Assembly (NCBI RefSeq): GCF_025290915.1
Contig: NZ_JAOCQE010000009.1
Coordinates: forward strand, 1 to 64,000
DNA: 64,000 nt
Direction: 5' to 3'
From: Streptomyces sp. 15-116A
Lineage (GTDB): Bacteria > Actinomycetota > Actinomycetes > Streptomycetales > Streptomycetaceae
Made by a program: the position numbers and the translations under genes. Under the pieces are notes generated by a model. The model did no database searches and was not told the origin of the DNA. It was given only the letters and a program-made list of their open reading frames with translations. Shown one piece after another: positions 17,276 through 26,076 of the stretch. Each line of letters starts with the position of its first letter. Within the stretch, counting starts at the first letter, position 1.

Positions 17276-18757
17276 TCAGTTCGCACAGTAGCTGTAGGGA
17301 ACGTACGACCTGCGCTCCCCGCGGGGCGCGCCCAGGAACCGCGCGTCGGTCAGCGTCTCCGCCTTCTGCTCGGTGCTGACCGACAGCCCGAGGCTGAGCC
17401 CCAGGTTCAGCTCGAAGCCGTACTCGGCGGCGTTCACCTCGCCCGTGTACGTCATCCGGCTGGACTGCCCCTTGTCGAACACCAGCCGCCCGAAGGGGTC
17501 GTCGGCCCCGGGACGGGCGGTCGGCGTGAGCCCGTCCGAGCCGAACATGTACCGGAACGGCGCCGCCACCTGCTCGTTCGTCCCGTCCAGCCACCGCTCG
17601 GCGATCTCCCGTTCCCCGTCACCGGCCGGCCCCGGGTCGAAGGACACCGACGTGGTGACGATCTCGATGCCGGTGGTGCTGTCGGTGCCCTTCACCCCGG
17701 CCCCGCCGCCCCGCTTGTCCGGCCCGTCCCGCCCGTTGTCGCCGCTCACCTTGGCACCGTCCTTCTGGCCGCCCCGCTCGACGGTACGGGTCATGTCGAT
17801 CCGCACCAGCTTGCCGCTCGCCTTGTCGTAGGTGACCGTGACCGTGCCGGTCTGCGTGGTGTTCGCCGTGTACTCCCCGCTGAGCGGGCCCGCCTCGTAG
17901 CCGGCCTTCGTGCCGTACTCGATGGACGAGGAGTACGTGTACGACTTGGTGTTGCGGTAGGCGTTGTCCGTCCAGGTGACCTCGGGGGCGTACTTGAAGG
18001 TGCCGCCCAGCGTGGCGCTGAGCCGGCGCTCGTCACCGGCGGACAGCTGGAGCCCGGCCGCCGCCGACGCCTCCAAGCCCACCTTGCCGTAGGTGATCTG
18101 CCGGTCCCCGCCGAGGTTCTGCTCGATCCGCTCCCGGGTCTCCTCCTCGTCCTTCAGCGGACCGGTGCCGAACAGATACAGGATGCTGTCGCCGAGGCTC
18201 GCCTCCGCGCCGCCGGGCATGGTGCGCCGCATCTCGTACATCTGCAGCGTCTCCACGTCCTCCCGGAACCGCTCGGCCTCCTCCGGGCTCTCGAACACCC
18301 AGGTGTCCCCGTTGGTGACCTTGATGCCCAGGCCCAGCTCGACCTTGTCCGTGCCGAACCGGCCGACCTTCATGCCGGGCTTGAAGTCCTTCTTCGCGGC
18401 GACCGACGCGGCGTCCGTGAACGTCAGGTACACCACCTGGTCGCGGTCGTCGACGGTGCCGTCGCCGTTGACGTCGGTCTTCGCCCGCAGCCGCTGTTCC
18501 TGGAAGCCGTACTCCCGGCCGATCTCCCAGAACAGGATCTTCGCCTTGGAGCCCGCCTTGTCGGTGAGCGAGGACACCTGGCACAACGTCGGCTCGAAAT
18601 CGGCGTCGGCGAGCGGCCGGTCGCCCCCGCCGTCACCGCCGCCGCAGTTCCCGCCGCCGGTGATCCGGCAGACCAGCGCCGCGATCTCGTCGTGGATCAG
18701 CTGCCCGACGCCGGTCGCGGACACCGCCAGCACGATCGCCACGGTGACCACGATCAT
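17276..18757 (-). CDS. Large secreted/membrane-anchored protein with pilin-like N-terminal helix
   Basis: Opening from ATG 18757 gives 493 residues, but the codons just upstream in the same frame encode GATGTEYLG, a class III (Flp/TadE) prepilin-type cleavage motif, cut off by a TGA at 18794-18796. The protein continues with one helix (MIVVTVAIVLAVSATGVGQL), a Gly/Asp linker, then a large domain with a calcium-loop-like sequence DVNGDGTVDDRD, beta-rich repeats (LGLGIKVTNGD, YTYSSSIEYGTKAGYEAG) and a C-terminal Cys. The layout (helix, ALVCRITG, Gly linker, big domain) parallels the protein at 59.4 kb. Either the present start is used without the leader or the gene is inactivated. Function unknown. 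Confidence 0.65.
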   Translation of the reverse strand: MIVVTVAIVLAVSATGVGQLIHDEIAALVCRITGGGNCGGGDGGGDRPLADADFEPTLCQVSSLTDKAGSKAKILFWEIGREYGFQEQRLRAKTDVNGDGTVDDRDQVVYLTFTDAASVAAKKDFKPGMKVGRFGTDKVELGLGIKVTNGDTWVFESPEEAERFREDVETLQMYEMRRTMPGGAEASLGDSILYLFGTGPLKDEEETRERIEQNLGGDRQITYGKVGLEASAAAGLQLSAGDERRLSATLGGTFKYAPEVTWTDNAYRNTKSYTYSSSIEYGTKAGYEAGPLSGEYTANTTQTGTVTVTYDKASGKLVRIDMTRTVERGGQKDGAKVSGDNGRDGPDKRGGGAGVKGTDSTTGIEIVTTSVSFDPGPAGDGEREIAERWLDGTNEQVAAPFRYMFGSDGLTPTARPGADDPFGRLVFDKGQSSRMTYTGEVNAAEYGFELNLGLSLGLSVSTEQKAETLTDARFLGAPRGERRSYVPYSYCAN

Positions 18758-18820
18758 CCCGAGGTACTCGGTACCGGTGGCGCCGCGATCGCCTCAACTC
18801 GCCCTCGATGTACGGAACAT
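18758..18820 (-). other. Severed prepilin leader with in-frame TGA
   Basis: A strong AGGAGG site 8 nt from ATG 18820 opens MFRTSRAS, then TGA (18796-18794), then GDRGATGTEYLG continues in the same frame into the gene at 18757. The basic leader plus the G-x-T-x-x-E-Y motif is just what a prepilin-type signal needs, so this looks like a recent nonsense change (CGA to TGA would restore it) or a sequence error. Confidence 0.6.
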
Positions 18821-19157
18821 CGGGCCCGCCTCCTCTCGCCGTGCCGCCGGCCGACCGCGAGCGTAAGGAGAGAGGCGGGCGGGAAGCGTGGGTCCCGGGG
18901 CCCAAAGCGGGGCCCAGCGTCAAGCCGGTGCACCGGTCGGCACCCCTCACGGGTCGGAACCGGACCGGCAAGATGCTCAACCTGCCCCGTTTTGACGCAC
19001 CTTGTGCGACGTCAGTTGCTGTTCAGCTACACAAACGCTGTTCTCCGGTCACAGAGCCGTGGATACAGTGCTGAGGTAGTCACGCAGCGAAGTCATCAGG
19101 GTGCACCGGAGTAACACCCGTTGCACCGAGGGGCATGGGGAGAACGGGGAGCTGCGC
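18821..19157. other. Divergent intergenic region before the tad locus
   Basis: 337 bp without a gene. It must hold the leftward promoter of the pilin-leader unit and the rightward promoter of the gene at 19158. A TTGACG hexamer occurs at 18992-18997, but no convincing -10 is spaced from it. Near the right gene are GGTGCACC and TTGCACC half-sites. No assigned operator. Confidence 0.4.
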
Positions 19158-20006
19158 GTGCCAACTGCCATTGCCGTGACCAGCGCCGACATGGTGCTGC
19201 CGCCGCAGGACGACCGAACGCTGCCTGCCGTGGTGCTCAAGGACATCGACAGCCGCCCGCTCGAACAGGTTTTGACCGACCTCCAGTTACTGGTCGAGCA
19301 GCACGGCCACGTCATCGTCGTCTGCTCCCGGGCCACGCCCACCCCCGTGCAGCGGCGCCTGCACACCCTGCGCTCCCTGCTGGAGAGCGACCGGATCGCC
19401 CTGTTCACGCCCGACCTGCCGCCACTCGGCCTCGCCGCCCTGGTCCGCCAGCTGCGCCAGCTCGCCTCCTGCGACCTCGGCCCCGGCGTCCTCGCCTCGG
19501 CCGGCCGGCTGCTGGTCCACTACATCCACTCCGGGGCCCTGCTCGGCTCCGTCGCCCGGCTCGACCGCGTCCCCGTCGACCTGAAACAGCACGCCCGCTC
19601 CTGGGTGCCTGGCAGCCAGTTCGCCGTCCTCGCCCACCCCCAGCCGCAGCTCGTCCGCCTCGGCCCCGAAGCCACCCTCGACGGACCGGAGTTCGGCACC
19701 TGGATGCTCGTCGCCAAGGGCCAGCTCCAGTCCGACTGGGTCACCGCCACCCTCGCACCCTCCTGGCAGGTGCAGGGCCTGCGCGAGACGCCGCTGCCCG
19801 CCGCGTCCCCGGGCTGGTGGGGCACCGGCAAGCTCATCGAGTTCTGCACCTACCTGCCCGACCTGTCCGTCCTCTACCAACTGGTCACGTCCGTGCGGCG
19901 CGGCGCCTGCCACTGGTGCGGCATCGACGTCATCGGCGACCGCTGCGTCTTCTGCTCCGCCACCCCACCCGTCCCCGAGGGCCACACCCTCGCCCACCAC
20001 ACCTGA
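19158..20006 (+). CDS. Conserved hypothetical protein upstream of tad genes
   Basis: 282 residues from GTG 19158 with a GGGGAG site. It has a Rossmann-like N-terminal part (HGHVIVVCSRATPTPVQRRL) and a C-terminal zinc-ribbon-like group CHWCGIDVIGDRCVFC (CxxC...CxxC). No signal or membrane segment. It sits 53 bp upstream of cpaB in the same direction and may regulate or assist the pilus operon. Function unknown. Confidence 0.75.
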   Translation: MPTAIAVTSADMVLPPQDDRTLPAVVLKDIDSRPLEQVLTDLQLLVEQHGHVIVVCSRATPTPVQRRLHTLRSLLESDRIALFTPDLPPLGLAALVRQLRQLASCDLGPGVLASAGRLLVHYIHSGALLGSVARLDRVPVDLKQHARSWVPGSQFAVLAHPQPQLVRLGPEATLDGPEFGTWMLVAKGQLQSDWVTATLAPSWQVQGLRETPLPAASPGWWGTGKLIEFCTYLPDLSVLYQLVTSVRRGACHWCGIDVIGDRCVFCSATPPVPEGHTLAHHT

Positions 20007-20059
20007 CCCACGCCATCTGATTCCGCTCGACCGATATCCCCAACGAGGTTGTACGGTTC

Positions 20060-20767
20060 ATGAACTCCCGTCAGCGCCGCGGCGTGATACTCCTGATCCT
20101 GTCGGTCCTGTGCGCCCTCGGCGCCTTCGCCGGCGTGCTCTCCGTCATCGGCGACGTGAAGTCCAAGGTCGGCCCCGAGGTCACCGCGTACCGGCTGAAA
20201 TCCGATATCGCGCCCTACACCGCGCTCAGCACGGGCCAGTTCGAGAAGATCAAGATGCCCGAGCGGTGGCTGTCGAAGAACGCGGTCACCGATCTCGGCG
20301 ACATCGAGGGCAAGATCGCCGTCACCACGCTCCAGCAGGGCTCCCTGCTGCAGAGCGACATGATCGTGGATCAGCCCGCCCTGCAGCCCGGGCAGCAGGA
20401 GGTCGCCATCATGATCGATGCGGCGACCGGCGTCGCCGGCAAGATCACGCCGGGTTCGACGGTCAACGTCTACGCCACCTTCGACGGAGAGCGTGAGGGT
20501 GACCCCGCTCAGTCCAAGATCATCGTAACCAATGCCAAGGTCCTCGACGTCGGCAGGCTCACCGCCCTCGAACCCGACGAGAACGACCGCGGCCGGCAGC
20601 CCACCGACGCCGTCCCGATCACCTTCGCGCTGTCCGCCATCGACGCCCAGCGCATCACCTACGCCGAGTCGTTCGCCCAGCGGGTCCGCCTCGCGCTCGT
20701 CGCCCCCGGCAGCGACACCACCGTGCCGGACTCGCAGCGGACGTACGAACTCGCGAAGGACAAGTGA
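20060..20767 (+). CDS. cpaB: CpaB/RcpC-type Flp pilus assembly protein (SAF domain)
   Basis: 235 residues with one N-terminal membrane helix (GVILLILSVLCALGAFAGVL), then an external SAF domain (TAYRLKSDIAPYTALSTGQF) and a CpaB C-terminal part (GQQEVAIMIDAATGVAGKIT, PGSTVNVYATF). In Gram-negative Tad systems CpaB works with the secretin; here, in a Gram-positive, it probably stabilises the pilus at the membrane or wall. First recognisable gene of the tad operon. Confidence 0.88.
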   Translation: MNSRQRRGVILLILSVLCALGAFAGVLSVIGDVKSKVGPEVTAYRLKSDIAPYTALSTGQFEKIKMPERWLSKNAVTDLGDIEGKIAVTTLQQGSLLQSDMIVDQPALQPGQQEVAIMIDAATGVAGKITPGSTVNVYATFDGEREGDPAQSKIIVTNAKVLDVGRLTALEPDENDRGRQPTDAVPITFALSAIDAQRITYAESFAQRVRLALVAPGSDTTVPDSQRTYELAKDK

Positions 20768-20776
20768 GAGGCCCGC

Positions 20777-22033
20777 ATGCCCACGAGGATCCTCCCGGCA
20801 GTCGGCGACGCGGACGCGGTCCGTTCCATCACCACACTGCTCAGCCAGCTCCCCGACGCCGAGCCGGTGGCCCCGGTGGTCGACTCCACCCAGCTCATCG
20901 ACACCCTCGCGCGCCTGGCCGCCGAGTCCGTCGACGAGCTGCCCGAGGTCGTGGTGGTGCACGAGCGGATCGGCCCCGTCCCCGCACTGGAGCTGATCCG
21001 CGAGGTCGCCCTGCGCTTCCCCGCCGTAGGCGTCATCCTCGTCACCTCCGACGCCAGCCCCGGCCTCTTCCAGGCCGCCATGGACTACGGCGCCCGGGGC
21101 CTCGTCGCCCTGCCGCTCAGCTACGAGGAACTCGCCAGCCGCGTCCAGGCGGTCGCCCAGTGGTCCGTCGGCGTACGCCGCCACCTCGGCACCGGCGGCG
21201 ACGTCTTCACCGGCGTCGGCGGCACCGTCGTCACCGTCTGCGGCGCCAAGGGCGGCGTCGGCACCACCCTCACCGCCATCCAGCTCGCCCTCGCCGCCCA
21301 GGCCTCCGGCCGCGGCACCGCCCTGGTCGACATGGACCTCCAGACCGGCGACATCGCGTCCTTCCTCGACGTCCAGTTCCGCCGCTCGGTCGTCGACCTC
21401 GCCGCGGTCACCGACATCTCCCCGCGCGTCCTCGCCGACGCCGTCTTCCGCCACGACACCGGCGTCGCCCTGCTCCTCGCCCCCGCCGAGGGCGAACGCG
21501 GCGAGGACGTCACCGACCGCGCCACCCGCCAGATCGTCAGCGCCCTGCGCTCCCGCTACGAGGTCGTCGTCATCGACTGCGGCGCCCAGCTCGGCGGCGC
21601 CGGCGCGGCGGCCGTGGAGATGGCCGACACGGCCCTGCTGGTCACCACCCCGGACGTCGTCGCCGTACGGGGCGCCAAGCGGACGGTCCGCATGTGGGAC
21701 CGGCTGCAGATCCGCAAGGCCGAGGAGACCACGATCGTCGTCAACCGCCACTCCCGGGCTACGGAGATCCAGCCCCCGCTGATCCAGAAGATCACCGGCA
21801 CGGCCGTCGCCGCGACGACGATCCCCGCGCACTTCAAGGAACTGCAAGGCGTCGTGGACGCGGGCCGCGTCCACGAACTGGAGGCCAAGAGCACGGTGAA
21901 GCAGGCCCTGTGGGGGCTGGCCGGCGAACTCGGCCTGGTCAAGACCGTCGAGGGCAAGGGCGGACGCGGGCGCGGCGACCGGGGCGCGGTCAGCCTCCGG
22001 CGACGCAAGGACGGAAAGGAGGGAGGGCCATGA
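20777..22033 (+). CDS. tadZ: TadZ/CpaE-type localisation ATPase
   Basis: 418 residues: an N-terminal receiver-like domain (about 1-130; EVVVVHERIGPVPALELI, VGVILVTSDASPGLF) and a MinD/ParA-type ATPase with deviant Walker A CGAKGGVGTTLTAIQLALA, VDMDLQTGDIASFLD and VVVIDCGAQLG. TadZ/CpaE proteins place the Tad machine at its site in the cell. The stop overlaps the start of the TadE gene (ATGA). Confidence 0.9.
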   Translation: MPTRILPAVGDADAVRSITTLLSQLPDAEPVAPVVDSTQLIDTLARLAAESVDELPEVVVVHERIGPVPALELIREVALRFPAVGVILVTSDASPGLFQAAMDYGARGLVALPLSYEELASRVQAVAQWSVGVRRHLGTGGDVFTGVGGTVVTVCGAKGGVGTTLTAIQLALAAQASGRGTALVDMDLQTGDIASFLDVQFRRSVVDLAAVTDISPRVLADAVFRHDTGVALLLAPAEGERGEDVTDRATRQIVSALRSRYEVVVIDCGAQLGGAGAAAVEMADTALLVTTPDVVAVRGAKRTVRMWDRLQIRKAEETTIVVNRHSRATEIQPPLIQKITGTAVAATTIPAHFKELQGVVDAGRVHELEAKSTVKQALWGLAGELGLVKTVEGKGGRGRGDRGAVSLRRRKDGKEGGP

Positions 22034-22407
22034 GAATCCGGCCGGCGTTACGAAGAGACAGCGGCCAGGTCACCATCGAGTTCCTCGGCATGACACCCAC
22101 CATCCTGGTGACGCTGGTGGTGCTGTGGCAACTCGTGCTCGTGGGATACACGTTCACCCTCGCGGGGAATGCTGCCGACGAGGCGGTACGGGCGGGCACG
22201 GCGTCGGAAGGACAGGCGGCCTGCGAGGAGGCGGGGCTCAAGCACCTCCCGGCCGCCTGGGAGGGGGGCGCCACCGTGCAGTGCACCGCGAGCGGCGGCT
22301 TCGTCACGGCCGACGTGAGCCTCGACGTCCCGATCCTCTTCCCCGGCGCGTTCGCCCTCCCGTTCACGGTGGACGGGCACGCCGGAGCCGTACAGGAGGA
22401 GGACTGA
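22030..22407 (+). CDS. TadE-like pseudopilin 1
   Basis: 125 residues starting at ATG 22030, overlapping tadZ by 4 nt. The leader MRIRPALRRDSGQVTIEFLG is a class III prepilin-type signal (basic leader, Gly, Glu at +5) followed by one helix (MTPTILVTLVVLWQLVLVGY) and AGNAADEAVRAGT, the TadE pattern. The mature part has two cysteines. Processing needs a prepilin peptidase encoded elsewhere. Confidence 0.88.
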   Translation: MRIRPALRRDSGQVTIEFLGMTPTILVTLVVLWQLVLVGYTFTLAGNAADEAVRAGTASEGQAACEEAGLKHLPAAWEGGATVQCTASGGFVTADVSLDVPILFPGAFALPFTVDGHAGAVQEED

Positions 22408-22408
22408 G

Positions 22409-22819
22409 ATGCCGTACGACTCCAGAGTCCACGAAGTCCGCGAAGTCCGCGAAGTCCGCGAAGTCCGCGAAGTCCGCGAAGTCCGCGACCGGGGCCAGGC
22501 CGCGCTCGAGTACCTCGGGTTCATCCCCATCCTGATCATCGTCGCCATGGCGGCCGTACAACTGGGCCTCATCGCCTACACCGCCCAGCAGGCCGGAACC
22601 GCCGCCCGCGCAGGCGCCCGCAGCGCCTCGCTCGATCAGGGAGCCCAGCAGGCCTGCGGCGCCGCCGTCAGCGACTGGCTCGCCGACGGCACGGACTGCG
22701 CGGAGGCGCCGGGCGGCGACGAGGTCACCGTCACGGCGACCGTCCAGATCCCGTCGATCGTCCCGGGCTGGGACTTCGACCCGGCGGTCAAGACCGCCAC
22801 CATGCCGATCGACCACTGA
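22409..22819 (+). CDS. TadE-like pseudopilin 2 with VRE-repeat leader
   Basis: 136 residues. After MPYDSRVH the leader is EVR repeated six times, encoded by a perfect 9-bp tandem repeat, then DRGQAALEYLGF (prepilin cleavage motif), one helix (IPILIIVAMAAVQLGLIAY) and TAQQAGTAARAGARSASL. The leader is normally short and basic; here it is an expandable mixed-charge repeat, so its length could vary in whole codons without breaking the frame. One nt separates it from TadE 1. Confidence 0.88.
   Translation: MPYDSRVHEVREVREVREVREVREVRDRGQAALEYLGFIPILIIVAMAAVQLGLIAYTAQQAGTAARAGARSASLDQGAQQACGAAVSDWLADGTDCAEAPGGDEVTVTATVQIPSIVPGWDFDPAVKTATMPIDH
22433..22486 (+). repeat. Six perfect 9-bp tandem repeats (GAAGTCCGC)
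   Basis: GAAGTCCGC is repeated six times without mismatch inside the leader of pseudopilin 2, each copy adding Glu-Val-Arg. Length change by slippage keeps the frame. Confidence 0.95.
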
Positions 22820-22864
22820 CCACGCCGACACCCCACGAGTCGAGGGACGAGGAGCACAGGACTC

Positions 22865-24202
22865 ATGAGCCTGCGGGCACGCATCAACTCCCCCGAGGAG
22901 AACGGCAGCCGGGGCGAGGACGGCCACCTGGTCGCCTCCTACCGTGCCAAACTCCTGGAGGAGATCGACCTCGCGGAGATGAGTTCGCTGGCCGCGGCCG
23001 AGCGCCGGGCCCGGCTGGAGCGCGTCCTCGGGCACATCATCAGCCGCGAGGGCCCGGTCCTGTCGACCGTCGAACGCTCCCAGCTGATCCGCCGCGTCGT
23101 CGACGAGGCACTCGGCCTCGGCATTTTGGAACCACTGCTGGAAGACGCCTCCATCACCGAGATCATGGTCAACGGCCCCGACGCGATCTTCGTGGAGCGC
23201 GGCGGCCGGGTGGAACAGCTCCCCCTCCGCTTCGCGTCCAACGAGCAGCTGATGCAGACCATCGAGCGCATCGTCTCGACCGTCAACCGCCGCGTGGACG
23301 AGTCGAATCCGATGGTCGACGCCCGCCTGCCCTCCGGTGAGCGCGTCAACGTCATCATCCCGCCGCTCTCCCTGACCGGCGCCACCCTCACCATCCGCCG
23401 CTTCCCCCGCTCCTTCACCCTCCAGGAGCTGATCGGCCTCGGCTCGCTCGACGAGCACATGCTGTATCTGCTGGCCGGGCTTGTGCAGGCCCGCTTCAAC
23501 GTGATCGTCTCCGGCGCCACCGGCACAGGTAAGACGACCCTCCTCAACGCCCTGTCGGGACTGATCCCCGAGGGCGAACGCATCATCACCATCGAGGACT
23601 CCGCCGAACTCCAGCTCCAGCAGCCCCACGTCATCCGCCTGGAGTCCCGCCCGCCCAACGTCGAGGGCAAGGGCCGCGTCACCATCCGCGACCTGGTGCG
23701 CAACTCCCTGCGCATGCGCCCCGACCGCATCGTCGTCGGTGAGGTCCGTGGCGGCGAGTCCCTCGACATGCTCCAGGCCATGTCCACGGGCCACGACGGC
23801 TCCCTCGCCACGGTCCACGCCAACAGCGCCGAGGACGCGCTGATGCGGCTGCAGACCCTCGCCTCCATGTCCGACGTGGAGATCCCCTTCGTCGCCCTCC
23901 ACGACCAGATCAACAGCGCCGTCGACGTCATCGTCCAGCTCACCCGCTTCGCCGACGGCGCCCGCCGCATCACCGAGATCGCCCTGCTGGAGAGCCACGG
24001 CGGAGAGCCGTACCGCCTGGCCACCGCCGCCCGCTTCAACGCCCAGCCGATGGCCGCCGACGGCCGCGTCTACGGCACCTTCGAGTACTACCCCCTCCCG
24101 CGCCGCACCGCCGACCGCCTCTACATGGCGAGCCAGCCCATTCCCCAGGCCTTCGGCGTCGCCCACTCCGCCGACCAGCTCGCCACCCGAGAAGCCAGGT
24201 AG
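22865..24202 (+). CDS. tadA: Tad secretion ATPase (CpaF/TadA)
   Basis: 445 residues. N-terminal part with LEPLLEDASITEIMVNGPD, the RecA-type domain with Walker A SGATGTGKTTLLN, the Asp box IEDSAELQL, Walker B RIVVGEVRGGE and the His box STGHDGSLATVHANS. This is the full set for a hexameric type IV filament ATPase that powers Flp pilus assembly from the cytoplasm. It precedes tadB and tadC with 12-nt spacing. Confidence 0.96.
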   Translation: MSLRARINSPEENGSRGEDGHLVASYRAKLLEEIDLAEMSSLAAAERRARLERVLGHIISREGPVLSTVERSQLIRRVVDEALGLGILEPLLEDASITEIMVNGPDAIFVERGGRVEQLPLRFASNEQLMQTIERIVSTVNRRVDESNPMVDARLPSGERVNVIIPPLSLTGATLTIRRFPRSFTLQELIGLGSLDEHMLYLLAGLVQARFNVIVSGATGTGKTTLLNALSGLIPEGERIITIEDSAELQLQQPHVIRLESRPPNVEGKGRVTIRDLVRNSLRMRPDRIVVGEVRGGESLDMLQAMSTGHDGSLATVHANSAEDALMRLQTLASMSDVEIPFVALHDQINSAVDVIVQLTRFADGARRITEIALLESHGGEPYRLATAARFNAQPMAADGRVYGTFEYYPLPRRTADRLYMASQPIPQAFGVAHSADQLATREAR

Positions 24203-24214
24203 GACCAACTCTCC

Positions 24215-25159
24215 ATGGATCTGCAGAACCTGATCACGCTGACCACCGGCGTCACCCTGCTGACCTGCGTCCTCGCGGTCGTCGGCGTGCACTCGTACGC
24301 CATGGGCAGGGCACAGCGGCAGGCGCTGGTGGACCGCCTCTCGGCCACCGGCCAGATCCCGGTCGTCGGCCGCCGCCGCCACTTCCTCGCCCTGGACCGC
24401 CGCCTGCGCCGCACCAAGCTCGGCCGCAAACTGGAACTCCGCCTGGCGGCGACGGGCCTGGACATCACCCCCGGCGAGTTCTTCGTCTACATGCTCGCCA
24501 CGATCGCCGGCCTGTGGCTCATCGGCCAGGCCACCCTGGCCCCCTTCTTCGGCCCGCTCGCCGGCCTGCTGGGCATCTGGGTGGCGATCCAGTTCCTCAA
24601 CTGGCAACGCCAGAAACGCATCGAGAAGTTCATCAACCAACTCCCCGAACTGGCCCGCATCCTGGCCAACGCCACCCAGGCGGGCCTGGCCCTGCGCACG
24701 GCCATCGGCATGGCGGCGGAGGAGCTGGAGGCCCCCGCGGGCGAGGAACTGGCCAAGGTCGCCAACCAGCTGGCGGTGGGCGCGTCGATGGACGACGCAC
24801 TCGGCGAACTGGCCGACCGCCTCCCCTCCCGCGAACTGGTCGTCCTGGTCACGACGTTGGTGCTGTCGAACAGAGCGGGCGGCCAGCTGGTCAGCGCGCT
24901 GCGCAATCTGACCGACACCCTGGAGGAGAGGAAGGAGACCCGGCGCGAGGTCCGCACCCAGCTCTCCCAGGTGAGCATGACCTCGTACGCCGTCCCCGTC
25001 CTCGGTGTCGGCTCGCTCTTCCTCATGAACGGCGTGAAAGACGGCGCCCTGGAGCGCATGACGGGCTCCCCGGCCGGCCAGGCCGCCGTGATCATCGCCT
25101 TCGGCCTCTACGTCGTCGGCTTCGTCCTCATCCGCCGCCTGTCCCGCATCGACGTCTGA
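24215..25159 (+). CDS. tadB: TadB-type inner membrane platform protein
   Basis: 314 residues with membrane helices near the start (LTTGVTLLTCVLAVVGVHSY), in the middle (FFVYMLATIAGLWLIGQ) and at the end (AAVIIAFGLYVVGFVLI), and the T2SSF domain between (INQLPELARILANATQAGLA, GQLVSALRNLTDTLEER). It forms, with TadC, the platform driven by the TadA ATPase. Confidence 0.92.
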   Translation: MDLQNLITLTTGVTLLTCVLAVVGVHSYAMGRAQRQALVDRLSATGQIPVVGRRRHFLALDRRLRRTKLGRKLELRLAATGLDITPGEFFVYMLATIAGLWLIGQATLAPFFGPLAGLLGIWVAIQFLNWQRQKRIEKFINQLPELARILANATQAGLALRTAIGMAAEELEAPAGEELAKVANQLAVGASMDDALGELADRLPSRELVVLVTTLVLSNRAGGQLVSALRNLTDTLEERKETRREVRTQLSQVSMTSYAVPVLGVGSLFLMNGVKDGALERMTGSPAGQAAVIIAFGLYVVGFVLIRRLSRIDV

Positions 25160-25172
25160 GGAGGAAGCCGTC

Positions 25173-26060
25173 ATGGGTCTGCTGCTCGCCCTGCTCATGG
25201 GTCTCGGCGTCTGGGGCATCTTCGCCGGCATCCGCATGTACCGCGCCGAGGCCAAACTCCCCGGCGACCTGGTCCTCGCCCTGGAGGTCGGCTCCACCCG
25301 CACCGGCGCGGTCGACTCCCTCGTCGACCGCCTCGGCATGCGCTACGCCCCCGCCGTGCTGCGCCTCATGGGCCCCAAGCAGGTCGCCAAGTACCGCCGC
25401 AAGATCGACCTCGCGGGCAACCCGGGCGGCCTGACGATCGACCGTTACGCGGCGCGGCGAGCGGTCTACGGCTTCCTGGGCGGCCTGGGCTTCCTGGTCT
25501 TCCTGATGCGCGGCCAGCTCTTCGTGGCGCTGCTCCTGCTCGCCTTCGGCGCGTTCTGGACGGAGATCGGCATCTGGTCGGCGATCCGCATCCGCAAGGA
25601 CGTCATCGAACGCACGCTGCCCGACTTCCTGGACGTCCTGGCGGTGGTGGTCAGCGCGGGCCTGGGCTTCCGCCAGGCCCTGGACCGGGTGGCGTCCAAG
25701 TACGAGGGCCCCTGGGCGGACGAACTGCGCATCACGCTCCGCCAGATGGACCTGGGCATGAGCCGCCGCCAGGCCTTCGCGGAGCTGCGGAGAAGGAACG
25801 ACTCGGAACAGGTGGCGATGTTCGTGACGGCACTGCAGCAGGGCGAGGAGCTGGGCGCGCCGATCGTCGACACGCTGGTGGCCCTGGCGAAGGACATGCG
25901 CCGCACGGACGCCCAGAACGCCCGCAGGAAGGCGGCACGGGCGGTCCCCAAGGCCACGATGATGATCACCACGTTCATGGTCCCGGCCACGATGATCCTG
26001 CTCGGCGCGGGCCTGATCCTGGGCTCGGGCACGGACTTCGGGTCGATCACGGGGGAGTAG
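25173..26060 (+). CDS. tadC: TadC-type inner membrane platform protein
   Basis: 295 residues with N-terminal helix (LLLALLMGLGVWGIFAGI), central helices (AVYGFLGGLGFLVFLM), a T2SSF domain (LPDFLDVLAVVVSAGLGFRQ, TALQQGEELGAPIVDTLVAL) and a C-terminal helix (TTFMVPATMILLGAGLILG). It is 13 nt downstream of tadB and pairs with it in the platform. Confidence 0.92.
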   Translation: MGLLLALLMGLGVWGIFAGIRMYRAEAKLPGDLVLALEVGSTRTGAVDSLVDRLGMRYAPAVLRLMGPKQVAKYRRKIDLAGNPGGLTIDRYAARRAVYGFLGGLGFLVFLMRGQLFVALLLLAFGAFWTEIGIWSAIRIRKDVIERTLPDFLDVLAVVVSAGLGFRQALDRVASKYEGPWADELRITLRQMDLGMSRRQAFAELRRRNDSEQVAMFVTALQQGEELGAPIVDTLVALAKDMRRTDAQNARRKAARAVPKATMMITTFMVPATMILLGAGLILGSGTDFGSITGE

Positions 26061-26076
26061 GACGGGGGAGGGTGAG

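Noticed and set aside
18992..18997. TTGACG as -35 of a promoter for the 19158 gene
   Set aside because: No acceptable -10 hexamer at 16-19 nt spacing.
22364..25339. 991-residue antisense ORF over tadE-tadA-tadB
   Set aside because: Antisense to four recognisable tad genes, with no domain and shadow-type composition.
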